From assembly GCA_947579605.1 (NCBI GenBank), contig OX388325.1:9357572-9421571 (forward strand): a stretch of DNA of 64,000 nucleotides, written 5' to 3'. Below are positions 23,974 through 36,300 of the stretch, in pieces; within the stretch, counting starts at the first letter, position 1; each line of letters begins with the position of its first letter. A program made the position numbers and the translations under genes. Source of the stretch: Athripsodes cinereus. Its lineage: Eukaryota; Arthropoda; Insecta; Trichoptera; Leptoceridae. The notes below the pieces were generated by a model. It made no database searches, was not told the origin of the DNA, and worked only from the letters and a program-made list of their open reading frames with translations.

Positions 23974-24102
23974 TGAGTTACAATCCATTGGATTGGTCTG
24001 CAACGAGTTTGGTTTTTCTTCTCCATTCGTCTCTATTCTCAGCCAGTCTTTTCAGCTCTACGTATGAGCCACAGTTCATGTCCCTCTTCAGTTGGTCCAT
24101 AT
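23974..24102 (-). pseudogene. RTE-like LINE tail, reverse
   Basis: The - strand reads YMDQLKRDMNCGSYVELKRL, AENRDEWRRK and LVADQSNGL-stop, the same 3' end as 63-470. It abuts an oppositely oriented LINE at 24103. Confidence 0.7.
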
Positions 24103-24755
24103 GAATATGCTTCGTCAGTCTGGTCCCCATATTATGAGGTTCACGTGAGGGCTATTGAGAGGGTTCAGCGCAGATTCATGCGCTACATCAATTTTCGGCT
24201 GGGAATCTCTTATAACGACTTCTGCTTTGAAAATTTACTACTGGAACTAAGAATGTCTAAACTGATCGATAGGCGCGTTTTATTGGATATAATTTTGTTA
24301 TGTAAAATAGTAAACTCAAAATTCGATTGCCCTGAGCTCCTTGAATTAATCAAATTTCATATCTCCGACCGTCCCACTAGAAAAAGGATATTACTCAGTG
24401 AATCAAATGCACATACCAACTACCAGAGACATTCAGTCGTGAACCGTCTGCATGTGCTCGGTAATAGGTATGCTGAGACAATAGACTTATTTTTCGATGG
24501 AGATGGCTCTGTGAGGAGGAAGATGATAGAATGTTTTAATCAGACTTATTCTGAAAATACAAATTTAATTTAATGTTTATTTTATAATTTAATTTAATTT
24601 TTAGTCATTGTAGTCATTAAGTTTTTTTAGTCATTGTAGTCAATTTGTAGTCATTAAGTTTTCATTGTTTTGTATCTTGTAAAATTGTCCACTTTTAATA
24701 ATTTTTTTGTAATCAAAGACAATAATGCCGTAAATAAATAAATAAATAAATATGT
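24103..24755 (+). pseudogene. Jockey-type LINE ORF2 C-terminus and 3' UTR
   Basis: 157 uninterrupted residues: EYASSVWSPYYEVHVRAIER, VQRRFMRYINFRLG, DRRVLLDIILLCKIVN, ending YSENTNLI-stop at 24573. The 3' UTR has GTAGTCATT repeats and an AAATAAATAAATAAAT tail. The open frame running back to 24064 is false, because it crosses into the antisense LINE. Confidence 0.75.
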
Positions 24756-25194
24756 TCGTAAGAGAAAAAAAAAATAGAGACTTGCAGAAGATGAAGGGGG
24801 GAGGCATAATGTCCAACAATGGATTCAAAACGGCTGACGATAATGATGATTAAAAGAATGCGCTGACAGTTGTCACGTATACTCCATATTAATAAAATAA
24901 TAATATGTACACAAATTATCACATTACCAAGTTTAACGCACTGACAACATGCACATTCAATTATATTTATTTTTTAATTGCAACAATTATTAATAATTTA
25001 TTTATAATATATATTTTTATATACAGAAGAGTCTACAGATCTTTGATGAATAATAATATGTTGTTGCGCAGTATTATTTATTTATATTATTCTTTTTGCA
25101 CATTATCATTTTCATAACAAAATCAACAAAGCAATTCCCATAAAAAATTGTGATGATAATATGCAGTGGCGAGATTATCACTTTACATAATTAA

Positions 25195-25665
25195 TGGTTG
25201 TCATAATTGCTTTATGCGACCTTCCCTTTGCATTTCGACGAATTTCCTCCCTTTCCATTCCCTCCCTTGCTGTGCTTAGTTGATAGTGTAATTGTCATGA
25301 TTTTTGTTTTCATTGATTTTATTGTGTTATAATGTAATGTTGATTCGTTTTGTTTTACTTTCAATGATTTTTGTATAACTCACTGACACTTGTGTGTTAT
25401 TCCAATATTTAATAATTTCTTAATGACCATTGTTTTTATTTTCACAATTTATTTTTATCTCTTATAACCTATTTTTTTTTTATTTTATATTGTATGACAA
25501 CCTTATGGGCTATTGAATAATATCAATTAATAATTTTTTATACACTTTTAAATTGGGCAACGCATTGTTTTCTTGTAATATTGTTGATATTTTTTTTTTT
25601 GTATTTATTTTTGTGTGTTGTCTGAAGTGTGTAACTGGCTATAAATAAATAAATAAATTAGTGAT
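25195..25665 (+). repeat. LINE 3' UTR with (AAAT)n tail
   Basis: GGGCAACGCATTG and GTGTAACTGGCTATAAATAA with a repeated AAAT end. A short coding scrap precedes it. This is an inference from tail structure. Confidence 0.4.
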
Positions 25666-25914
25666 TTCTTCCATCTAACCATTTATGATATGCTCATGCC
25701 ATATGACAGTTCTTATTTTCGAAGCTTAGCATCTTAGACTCTTGAGCCTTGGTTAGTTGCCAATATTGCCAAAATAAAAGTAGGGATACAGGCAGTAAAC
25801 AAGCAGAATTTTCTCCTGATATTGTGTCCAGACGCCCTTCAAATGATGATATGATCAGACGAGGAAGTTGTCGGAAATAGTTTTTTCTGCACTGAGTCCT
25901 AGAGCAATTTATTG

Positions 25915-26110
25915 GCAAAGAATAAATCTCCCGATCTTCTCCGTAAGTTTTCAATTGTACTATAAAGGGCGGGAGTTTGAAAAAAAAAATACATTTAACA
26001 TATTAAATTCAGCGATAAGGTATGCCATACCAATCTTAAATCTCTTAATTTCAGAGAACAGCTTGCGTTTTTATAGCATGTGGCTTGTTTGCTGGCTTGT
26101 GGGTATAGTA
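25915..26110 (+). repeat. Repeat D copy, diverged
   Basis: AAAGAATAAATCTCCCGATC, AAATTCAGCGATAAGGTATG and TTGCTGGCTTGTGGGTAT follow the D order. Confidence 0.6.
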
Positions 26111-26236
26111 AGTAGGATGTAAGTGGTTTTTGTTTTTACCATTCGTTGATGTTTTTACCATTCGTTGATGTTTTTCTCAACATACAAAAAAAAATGAGTT
26201 CATCATAAATAAATTTTATAATACTATACTACTATA

Positions 26237-26495
26237 CTATACCATCACGGCATATCCCACAAGTGGGGTAGCCAGCAGACCAGCTGCATATTATAATAAA
26301 CATGCAAACTGTCCTCTCCGTGTCAATATAAAATCAAGACATTCAGGATGGGTGGCAAACCTCATCGCCGAATTTAAGATTTAAAATGTCTTATTTTTTT
26401 CGAACACCTGATGCCTTTTACAGGACACTCGAAAACTTACGGAGAAGAGTGGGAGACCAATTATTTACAGGGTACCTACTCCACGGGATAAATTA
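26237..26495 (-). repeat. Repeat D copy, near full length
   Basis: Starts ACCATCACGGCATATCCCAC and ends CTACTCCACGGGAT. One of the best conserved copies. Confidence 0.75.
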
Positions 26496-26499
26496 TTTA

Positions 26500-27560
26500 T
26501 TGTGTAGGTAGGTATATTTTGATCATTATTATGTATGCGCATGATTGACGGGTTTTGGGACTCGGCAGTGTATCCAACACATTCTCATGTTCATTTTTTT
26601 TTCTTTCACTGTAGTAGTATGTATGTACTTGGTAAGATTTATTTTGTAATGTGTTAGCAAACTTTGCTGGTTTATTTATTAATTCAAACACAACAGCACA
26701 TAATACGCAACTTAAATCACAATAACAAAAAAAAAATAAGGCCAATTACAGTGTTTATACATGTACGACTTAATTTATAAGGCATTTAATACATACAAAG
26801 TTTACACATTATATTTAAATATAAAACAAGATTAGAATAATTAAGAGAGAGAGAGGGAGAGATGAAAGGATAGCACAAGGAACTGTTCAAACAAAAATTA
26901 AACAAAATTCACGCGTGCATGGTCTGCGCCACGGCCCCTGCGAATTGTCCCCGCGACATTGTGAAAATATCCAGGTGGACAAAATCATCATTATACCTAT
27001 CTCTCAATGTTTATGTGCCAACTTTTTTATCTGTTTTGTACTATATATTGTAATAACTGTATATTTGCGTAAATTATAAAATTACATAAAAAATATATTA
27101 TAATACCAATCGGTTGACATAATATTATTGATCGCAGTATGACTATATCGCGTTCACTAAGTAGTAATATATGTAGTGTGAATGTGATCGCAAATGATGA
27201 TCATTAAGTTTATAGCAACGTGTTATGTACATGTAATATTACTAATTATATTTCGCAATACTTTCACTGGAAGGATCCAAACACATAATTTTATAAATAT
27301 ATATAATTTTATTCAAATAGATTCTGAAATTATAATTTATTGAAAAAAATCGCATGTTCAAATTGACGGTATGAATTTTTGCAAATATTCGTTCATTCAT
27401 ACTACTACCACGGCTTTTTTCCAACAGGGTAGCCAATGAACTACTTTTTTGGAATTAGGCTATCTACCCAAAAACTGAGTAATTTGAGCCACTTTGTAAT
27501 TTAAAAATAGGTACTCTTTAAAGTACGAAAAATAAGTAAATAATAGTTGGACGGCTACAG
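26500..27560. other. No recognisable gene
   Basis: AT-rich. It holds a (GA)n run near 26850 and short open frames without domains. Confidence 0.35.
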
Positions 27561-27564
27561 GTTC

Positions 27565-27650
27565 AAGCGAAATCTGTCGAAGCACTGTCTATTTAACAGG
27601 GTGGTTAATCATTGGAATAGTTTGCCACGTGAGCTGGTTGCCACGTGATA
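27565..27650 (+). pseudogene. LINE ORF2 terminus
   Basis: Reads KRNLSKHCLFNRVVNHWNSL then PRELVAT-stop, the standard end of jockey/CR1 polyproteins. Confidence 0.55.
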
Positions 27651-27780
27651 ATTTTGTTGGGCCTGATAGTTGTTATTGTGACAGTAGTGTTGAGATCAGA
27701 CATATCACCTTAGCTGCCTGTCTGAACATAATGCAATTTTGTTCGACCTTTAAAAGTAAATAACTTCATATAATAATTGT

Positions 27781-27992
27781 CGGCCGATGTGGCGCGGAGG
27801 TAATGCTCTTACCTTTGAGGCACGAGGTCCCGGGTTCGATTCCCGGCCAGGGCAAAGTGGAGAATGACCTTTTTCAAATTGTCCTGGGTCTGGGTGTTAC
27901 ATGTATTTGAATGTGTGTATCGTCGCGTTAGTACCCATAATACAAGATTCATCTTAATTTGGGACTAGCTGGATCTGTGTGAATTGTCTATA
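27781..27992 (+). repeat. SINE-B, tRNA-derived, best copy
   Basis: Head GGCCGATGTGGCGCGGAGGT with box A-like GGCGCGGAGGTAA and box B GGTTCGATTCC, then body AATGACCTTTTTCAAATTGT. Related copies are at 1322-1505, 37695-37828 and 47868-48092. Confidence 0.7.
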
Positions 27993-28133
27993 AAAAAAAA
28001 CAGATATGCAGATAGTCCTTCCCGTACCGATTACAAATAAGACATTTATGGTGGCAATAAGCCACATTATCTACTGCTAAATCGAAAATGTTGCTTAAAT
28101 ATTATACACTTGATGTTTTATGAATCACCATCA

Positions 28134-28235
28134 TCAACATCGCTCTAAACGCTCTTCTCGGGAGCACAGCGCAGAAACCAGCCTTCTCCATTCAGAGCGA
28201 TTCTGCACTAATTGCGTCACCTTTTCCCTCGACAT
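28134..28235 (-). pseudogene. LINE ORF2 terminus, reverse
   Basis: The - strand reads VTQLVQNRSEWRRLVSALCS and REERLERC-stop, a typical LINE C-terminal motif. Confidence 0.5.
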
Positions 28236-28924
28236 TCTCTGCGTTCTGATGTCATTGTCATAGAAACAATGCACTGTGAAAGAGGTTGACGAAATCCTAG
28301 CGGACTGAAGAACAGTGTTCTTTTTGGCCAACAATCATCGGACATTCTCAGAACATGGCACAGCCAGGACCATCGTCTCTCCTGTATCAAGGATTTATGA
28401 ATAGCTGCTTTTTACTGTACTTAGTGAAGTTAGTCGGCAGTGGATGGAATCGAGCCCGGACATCTCCCGACTTAAAGTTTAAGACTCTACTCTTGCCGAC
28501 AACCTTTTATCATAATTTTGGCAAATTCGTGTTATATTTGGAATTAAAATGATTTTATTTTTAACTCTCGCAGCGACAGAAGAAAGTGAAAACATAACGC
28601 TTCTTCCATATTAGCTGTGATTTATTAAAATATTGATATTATTATTTTATGTTATGTATAGGGGAAATAATAAATATTAATTTCATTCCATACATACATA
28701 CTGAATCTACTAACATGTAGCAATTATATTTTATGATTAACAATTATGTAAAAATGATTTGTAAAGGTACATATTTAATACAATTAAAAAATAATGTTTA
28801 TTCGTGTGTATATACCTACCTAAACTTGATGTGGTATTTAGATACTTATTGATTTTATTGACATTTATTTTGTCCAGCAACTTAAAAAATAAATGGTTTT
28901 AGTTTGAGGAATTCAATTCTTAAG

Positions 28925-29385
28925 TAGCATTCACATTGCTTCACTTTGGATGATCATCCAGAGTGTCAGGGTCAAACCTGTTCATCGAAAGTGAACACCT
29001 CTGTTCACATTTGTTCATCCTATTCATCCTATTCCCACTCTCACTCATGTTGTATGTAGTTTGACGTATTTTCGTATAAAAATAATAAAACAAATTCAAA
29101 AATTAAAAATAACACATAAATTAAATTAATATAGCTCTCGACTGCATAATAATTTTGTACATGATTCTGACATTCAATACAAATTCATAGAGAATTAAAT
29201 AAATAAACTTGTTTATGGTCGTTTCAGTGAAAGGAACTTTCATCAAAATTATGACGAGTGGTAATCTCTTTCCTCCGTCATCGCTAGTGATCACTAGAAA
29301 CATGAAACGCCCGTTCACATCTGTTCATCTTGGAGGATCATCCGGAGTGATCACTGAAAGTGAACGTATGTGAACGACCTTTTAG
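28925..29385. mobile_element. MITE with TTCACTTTGGATGATCATCC ends
   Basis: Left GCATTCACATTGCTTCACTT and an imperfect inverse at the right. The inner GGATCATCCGGAGTGATCAC is palindromic. Relatives are at 61545-61965 and 62185-62255. Confidence 0.6.
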
Positions 29386-29399
29386 GGAATCCTATAGGA

Positions 29400-29575
29400 G
29401 AAATGTATTCTTTTCAATTCAGTAATGATGTGCTTTGTTACTGATCTCAAATATCTTGACTTATCTTGGAACCGAGGGGACGATTAGCGTGTTGGTTATA
29501 TGCAAATAATCGTCTCTGTGCCAGTTGGTCTGCTGACTACCCCCATTTGTAGATAATGCTGAGATGGTACAAAGG
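29400..29575 (+). repeat. Repeat D copy, decayed
   Basis: GTTACTGATCTCAAATATCT and GTTGGTCTGCTGACTACCCC follow D order with many changes. Confidence 0.45.
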
Positions 29576-29636
29576 AATGAATATTTAGGTTTTTCATTGT
29601 TTTTTTTAAACACCGATGAAGGTTTGTCTTCTATTC

Positions 29637-29770
29637 CTAAGTGTGAATTCGGTTCATAATGCCAGACAATGAACCATATCGTGGAGTGTCCTCAATGTGG
29701 CTTTGAGTTTGATTGGGGGGTCTACATGGGGTGGTGCAGTCGACTGGCTATAGGGTCAGAATGCCAAATG
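29637..29770 (+). pseudogene. LINE ORF2 C-terminal zinc-knuckle-like fragment
   Basis: Reads QTMNHIVECPQCGFEFDWG, like the QT..HI...CP end of LINE polyproteins. Confidence 0.5.
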
Positions 29771-30359
29771 TATTAAAAAATCGATTGCGAAGCTGGTTTA
29801 TTTAATTCTTCATATAGGTAATTTTTTTATTGTGGGTATTAGGTACTTACCTACTTGTTTTTTAATGGCAATTTATTGCAGTTTTAAACAGGCGCGGGTA
29901 CAACTGCTAGTAAATGATTGTTATATATATTCGTATAATTTAACCGTAACAATCTTTACAATTAATTTATTGTAGGTATATAATTATAGCACCTAGGCAT
30001 TGTTTTATGGAGTTACTCTTTGTTATATTCCTTCCAATCACACGTAACGATAAATTATAATAAATATTTAATACCCTATTCTCTTTTTTAGCACTCCAGA
30101 AATTTCTACAAAAAATTTCACTATTAATTATTATTATTTTTAGATATGCACCCTGAGTGATTTGAAGACTATTTATTAGACAGAACACTCATTTGAATAT
30201 AAATAACTTGGATTGTTTATACATTCTGCCTACTCCGCAACATATGTAGCGTTCCACAAGATGATCACTGATCATTAAAAGGCGCCATATGTTATATTAT
30301 AAAGTCATCCATAATATGATTTTAACAAATTTACAAATCATTATTTTTTTCTGTTACAG

Positions 30360-33300
30360 TTAACAAAACACAGAAACGCAATGACGGTCTACCAGTGACA
30401 GCCAGTCACGTGATAGCCTCCAGTCATGAGAACGGAAGACCTCCATTCGTGCCAGCATTCTACATGGCTAAACTTGATCTGGAAAACAAGGAAAGACATT
30501 CTGGAGTAAGTATAATTAAAAACGATTTGTGGCTATTATTTTCTGGTTTCGTTTGGGGCATTTGGTGTGGTAATATTTTGCACCACTCTTTTGCTGGCGT
30601 TCGTCGGGCATTCGCTGTCCGAATACTCATGAATCTCTGAAAATTTGACTTTGAAAATTTGGTAACTTTACTTGCATTCAAAATTTCTACTCCCGTTGCC
30701 AGATTTTCCATTTGGTATAAGAGTTCGGTAGAATATTTCACCTCGGCAAAAGAATGTTTTATTCGATTTTCAAGTCTCCTTTTTTCAAAAGATTGTCCTT
30801 TTCATGATTAACTAATAATTCTATTTTTTTTTTCAAAAATTTTTTTTTTTAAAAAAAGGTATATCTGGGTTTTTGTTATAAACCCAAATACAACCTTATA
30901 CACCTTTCACAGTAAGCTAAAAGCTTGTGTCGTGAAAGGGGAGTTTGCCGGCGCCTGGGATCGAACCCCGGACCCCTTGTTCACAAGGCCGATTATTTGA
31001 ATATGTAGTCGCGGGCGCATACAAAGAGGTCAGCGAGCACAGGGTTGGGAAATCATACAGAGTTACTCTTTATACTATCTAAACACGATATTTATCTTGT
31101 TTTGGTCTTAATCCTACGACGGGTGCAGTGACTATAGTAAAAAATACGTGTATAACAATCTCGCGGTAACGGTAACGCGGTATTTTTGACTATAGTCCCT
31201 TCGCGCGTCGTAGCATTAAGGTCAAGACTAGATTAAGATCGGATTTAGATTATCTCTAGTTTAAGAATCTTATTTAGTATTTTACTATAAATTATTTATG
31301 ATACGTCTAAAACATCTTCACTTATTATATTTTCAGCCTCACATAATCCATCTGGGCATGTGTCTCCCATCCAACTGTACTATGGAAGATGTACATTACA
31401 TGCTGAATCTCTCCAAGACTGCTGCTTCTCCAAAAGTGCTGTCCATCAGGGCGCCACATCTTCATTATTTCAATATGTTCCACGATCTTACCTTCCAACT
31501 TCTGGCGTAAGTACATAAATTGTTATATATTTTATTTTTATTATATTCAAAAAACATACAGTTGTTACAATATATGTATAGTACAAATAGATAAGAAAAG
31601 TCTGCACATAAACCAGCAGAGTTTGCTAACACATAACAAATAAATTTTATCATATAAGTATAGTTGAACTTTAAATTGAGATGGTTTGGATCATATGGAA
31701 CGAATGGAAGAGGAAAGAATGATAAAGAGGATATACTTGTCTGGAAGGATGGGTGTGAGGAAGCGCGGGCGTCCGAGAACTATGTACATGGCTCGACCAT
31801 GTAGATTAAATTCTCAAGGACGGCCATGTATTGAGTAAGAGAAATTGACGTGCATGCATGAGAAATTGAATGAATGTAGTAAAATTGAATGAAGTATGTA
31901 AGGTCAAATCTATATGGCGTTCCATTCTCTTTGCCTACCCCACTTGGGATACGACGTGAGGGAATAGATAATAGACAGATATTTGAACTTTTCTCTTCCT
32001 TAATAAATAGGAGTCCATAAACCGTAAGAGGTTTTTTTTAAATATCTATCTATCTATTCCCTCACGCCGTATCCCAAGTGGGGTAGGCAGAAAGAACGGA
32101 ACGCCAATTAGATCTGTCCTTACATACTTCTTTCGCTTCCTCTACAGTCATACAATTTCTCATGCACGCACGTCGATTTCTCTTACTCAACACACGGCCG
32201 TCCTTGAGAATTGTATCTATATAATGATCAAGCCATGTAGTTCTCGGACGTCCGCGCTTCCTCACACCCATCCTTTCAGCCAAGTATATCCTCTTTGTCA
32301 TTCTTTCCTCTTTCATTCGTTCCACATGACCAAACCATCTCAATTTATTTACACTCATTCTATCCACAACACTCCTCTTGCATCCACTCATTCTTCTAAT
32401 ATCCTCATTCCTCACTCTATCACGCAACGTTTTACCAACCATCCTCCTCATTTATTCCACATTCGTCCCTCTTTAACCGTGTCCACGTTTCGCTTGCATA
32501 CATAAGTTTCGGTACCAGGATGGTATTGTGCACTAGCAATTTTGCCATGTTCGACACATTGTCATTGCTGACAAATATAATATACATAATATTATATAGT
32601 TGAACGTCAAAAATTAAATATATTAAACACAGACACAGTGACTTGAATATATGTATTGTATTATAATATGCACATATCGATCTAGTTTTCGAACAATTAG
32701 GTACATAAATTACGGTTACTTATAGTGTGTTCAACGAACCTGTACAATGCTAAGCAAAAAAAACTTTGAAAAAATGCCCCGCATTACATGTAATGGGTAT
32801 AACCTACTACTAACTGTTATATAAAAACAAAATGCACACGTAATTATTGTTATGTGAAATAATATAAACCATGAAATATTCTGGTATTTTCTAAAAAAAA
32901 TTTAATACTTAGGTACAATGAACATGCATGTGGATCTCGCCGTGCCATAAAATAATATAAATCTAAATTGCTCCGTTTTGTGATATAAATAATCGCAAGG
33001 TGAACGCACTATTTTTTTTAATCACTATTATTTACATTTTATTTAATACTTGAAAATAAGTTCTTAGAATGTAAAAAAAAACATGCGGGTCGTCCTCTCC
33101 GTGTCAATGAAAGTTATGACATTCAGGATAAGTGGTATACCTCATCTCTCAATTGAAGATGAGGTCTCAAGATCCTCATCAAGAATTGAAGATTTAAGAT
33201 GAATGTCTTTAACATGATGTTTTAAGAAAACCAATCTCTTATAGGACTCTCGAAAACTAATAGAAAAAGAGTGGGAAATTCCATGGGATGAAGGTATTTT

Positions 33301-36300
33301 AATTAATAAGTAGGTATTTAGCAATACCTACTTATTAATTAAACTAGGCTTTGTAACAGATAGCGAAGAAATATATATTAATTAGTTATAAACAATAATA
33401 TAATTATATTCATGTGAATTAGATTACAAAATATAATAAATATACCTACCTAGAAACAAGAGAAAACACATATGCAGGGCTTGATCTATGGTGGAAGGTG
33501 GCGATTTGTATGTTTTACAAACGGCTTTCTCACTTACGAGAAATGTCAATGGTATGAATGAATGAAATAAACAAAGAATGATCTAGAGTTTATGTGTTCA
33601 CATTGTGAAAAGACATTTTAAACATATTTGATATCAATAAAACACTGTTTACTTTTCACTATTGATTTATTAATAATACTCAAGTGCTTTCGTCAAGTTA
33701 TCTTGACATTTTCAAGAGAACTAATAACCTACATATAAAAAATATTGTTGTTGCATGTGACTTATAGAAAAAAAAATTTTCTTGTAATTAGTTCTCTTGA
33801 AAATGTCAAGCTAACTTGACGAAAGCGCTTGAGTATTAATAAATCAATAGTGAAAAGTAAACAGTGTTTTATTGATATCAAATATGTTTAAACAAAGAAT
33901 ATTTGTTGAGTTGACGTATATTTTCTAAAATTCCGTGTTTATGGAAAAAAAAAACACAATTGGTTTAAGTTTTACTTAATTTTTAATGGAATAGTGACCT
34001 GGTTTCGACTTACAAAGTCATTGTCAAACTATTAATCAAAATTAAAACCAAATGTGTTTTCTTTCATATATAAAGAAAGAATATTAATTGTTTGTCGTTT
34101 CAAATTACTATGTTCAATTGTTATAAATAATAAGAAAATTTTCGCAACCACGGTTTCGGTGGAGTGTCCATCGAATCGCTACTAGAGATTGTGAGGACTT
34201 TTTCATTATATAAAAATTAAAGATAGTACCTACTATTGAACGGTAACTAAATAAGGATCGAAATTGTTATACAGTGAATGCCTACAAGATAAATCAAAAC
34301 CGGGTTGGCTGTAAGAGATCGTTATGCGATTAGTCCACCTTTTCGTACTTTCTGTAAACATAATTATGCCCGAATACTACATTTTTCGAAAATATATTTT
34401 TATTTTTTTAAATTTTAAAAATTGTTCCATTTTCCAGAGGTGCTTCAGTGATAGTCCTCGGTCTGATGATAGCAGGGACCATCTATGAACTTGCACTAGG
34501 ACCTCGTCTGATTCAGCAGAGTGCTCACACCAGCACTCCTCCAGCTGCAAGACATAATTCCAATAACCACCATCATCACCATAACACTGTCCAAGTTAAC
34601 AATGAGAGACAACTGCAAACTAAGGCTGATGAAACGCATCCTCCACAGGCACTACCAATCGTAAAGATGTCGAATGGTATATATGCTATTTTAATTATTT
34701 TTATCGATGTTATTTTTACAATTAATCATTGTATGAGTTCACATATGCAAATTTAACACATGAAACTACCATATAAGGCTTAGAAAAGACAACTTCATCT
34801 TATTTGGTAGTAATCGGACGGGACTTGAACCCGCAAATCATCTTTTCGCGAGATGTGCTTTGCCCAATTAACCTACCGGGAGAAATCCCGAAAACTCCGA
34901 TATTCTCTCTTATAAACCCCAATGATAATTTGCCTTATATGGTAGTTTCGTGCGTAATTTTTTTATTTTTGTTTAATTCTATCTATTTATCTATACCATC
35001 GCGGCATATCCTTAATGTGGGGTAGCTGCAGTAGACTGACTGCATAAAATACACATAAAAGTCGGATAATTCGATACGAAATACGAATTCCGTAAATAAA
35101 CGGAATCTCATGTTGAGTTCGTCGGTAGCCTGGAGGTAGAGTCTCGGCCTTGTGAACAAGGGGTCCGGGGTTCGATCCCAGGTGCCGGCAAATTCCCCTT
35201 TCACGACACAAGCTTTTAGCTTACTGTGAAAGGTGTATAAGGTTGTATTTGGGTTTATAACAAAACCCAGATATATCTTTTTTAAAAAAAAAAAAAAAAA
35301 AAATAGTATAGGAAAAGAGTAACGCAAAGGAAAGTCATACCTAACATAAAAATACACATGATAAAATAGCACCAGATAAATTTTTTATGTGACCCAATTT
35401 ATACGAGTTAAAACGGAATCTCATGTCTACTCCCCTAATTCGTATTTATTATATTAGATATTTTATTTCACAATCTTCTATGATTTCACGATTCTTTGTC
35501 TAATTACATGAATTAACTACATATATGTTTATCAATTTATTTATTTATTTTGGACAATAAACGGCATTTGCCTTTTACAATATGAGTATAATATGATAAT
35601 TTAACAACACGTTAAAAATAAAACAAATCACATCAAAAAATTATTATAATCTTCCCCTTAACTAACTTTGTTTGACAAACTAACTTAATGTTAAATAACT
35701 ACTAAACAGAGGTTACAGTGTTCAAATTATTTTGGGAATTTACAAAGGTTTTTGTATTGATTTTTCAGGCAGATCAATTTACAGCCTTAATACGAACAAT
35801 AACAACTCAGAAGAGAGACTCAATATTGAACTTAACTCTACAGAAGAAACCACAACACTGAGTAAGTACAGCATGAATATATTTATTTTGTTTTACTGAT
35901 TATTGTTAAAAAATTTATACATCTTCTGTTGCTTTTGGACATATGCTCCTCTTTGGTGAGCAGAGAGATTATTCGATAACATCTAGCAGAGAGATTATTC
36001 CATAATTATGTCAACTTTTGTCATGGTGATTTCAATTGTCATTGTACCGTTGTTTTTTTATATTTATTAGGGGTATAAATTATATATTGATTACTTACTT
36101 ACCTACTAATTTAATGAAGGTTTGCACATAAAAATTGCTGACTATGGTTGAGAGAAATGGTGATCAGAGACGTCGTTCTAACCGTCTGTGAATTAAACAG
36201 CAAGATTATGCAAACCAAACTCAAATGGATGAATACGTCTTGAGCACCTTGAATAGCTTTCACTTATTAGTTTTTGTTTAATGGGTTAGTTGGAAGATAT

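Noticed and set aside
27781..27855. Possible tRNA gene
   Set aside because: tRNA-like head of SINE-B; three related copies exist and no terminator T-run follows.
34983..35372. 129-codon open frame on the - strand
   Set aside because: It is antisense to a SINE-C copy and its poly(A).
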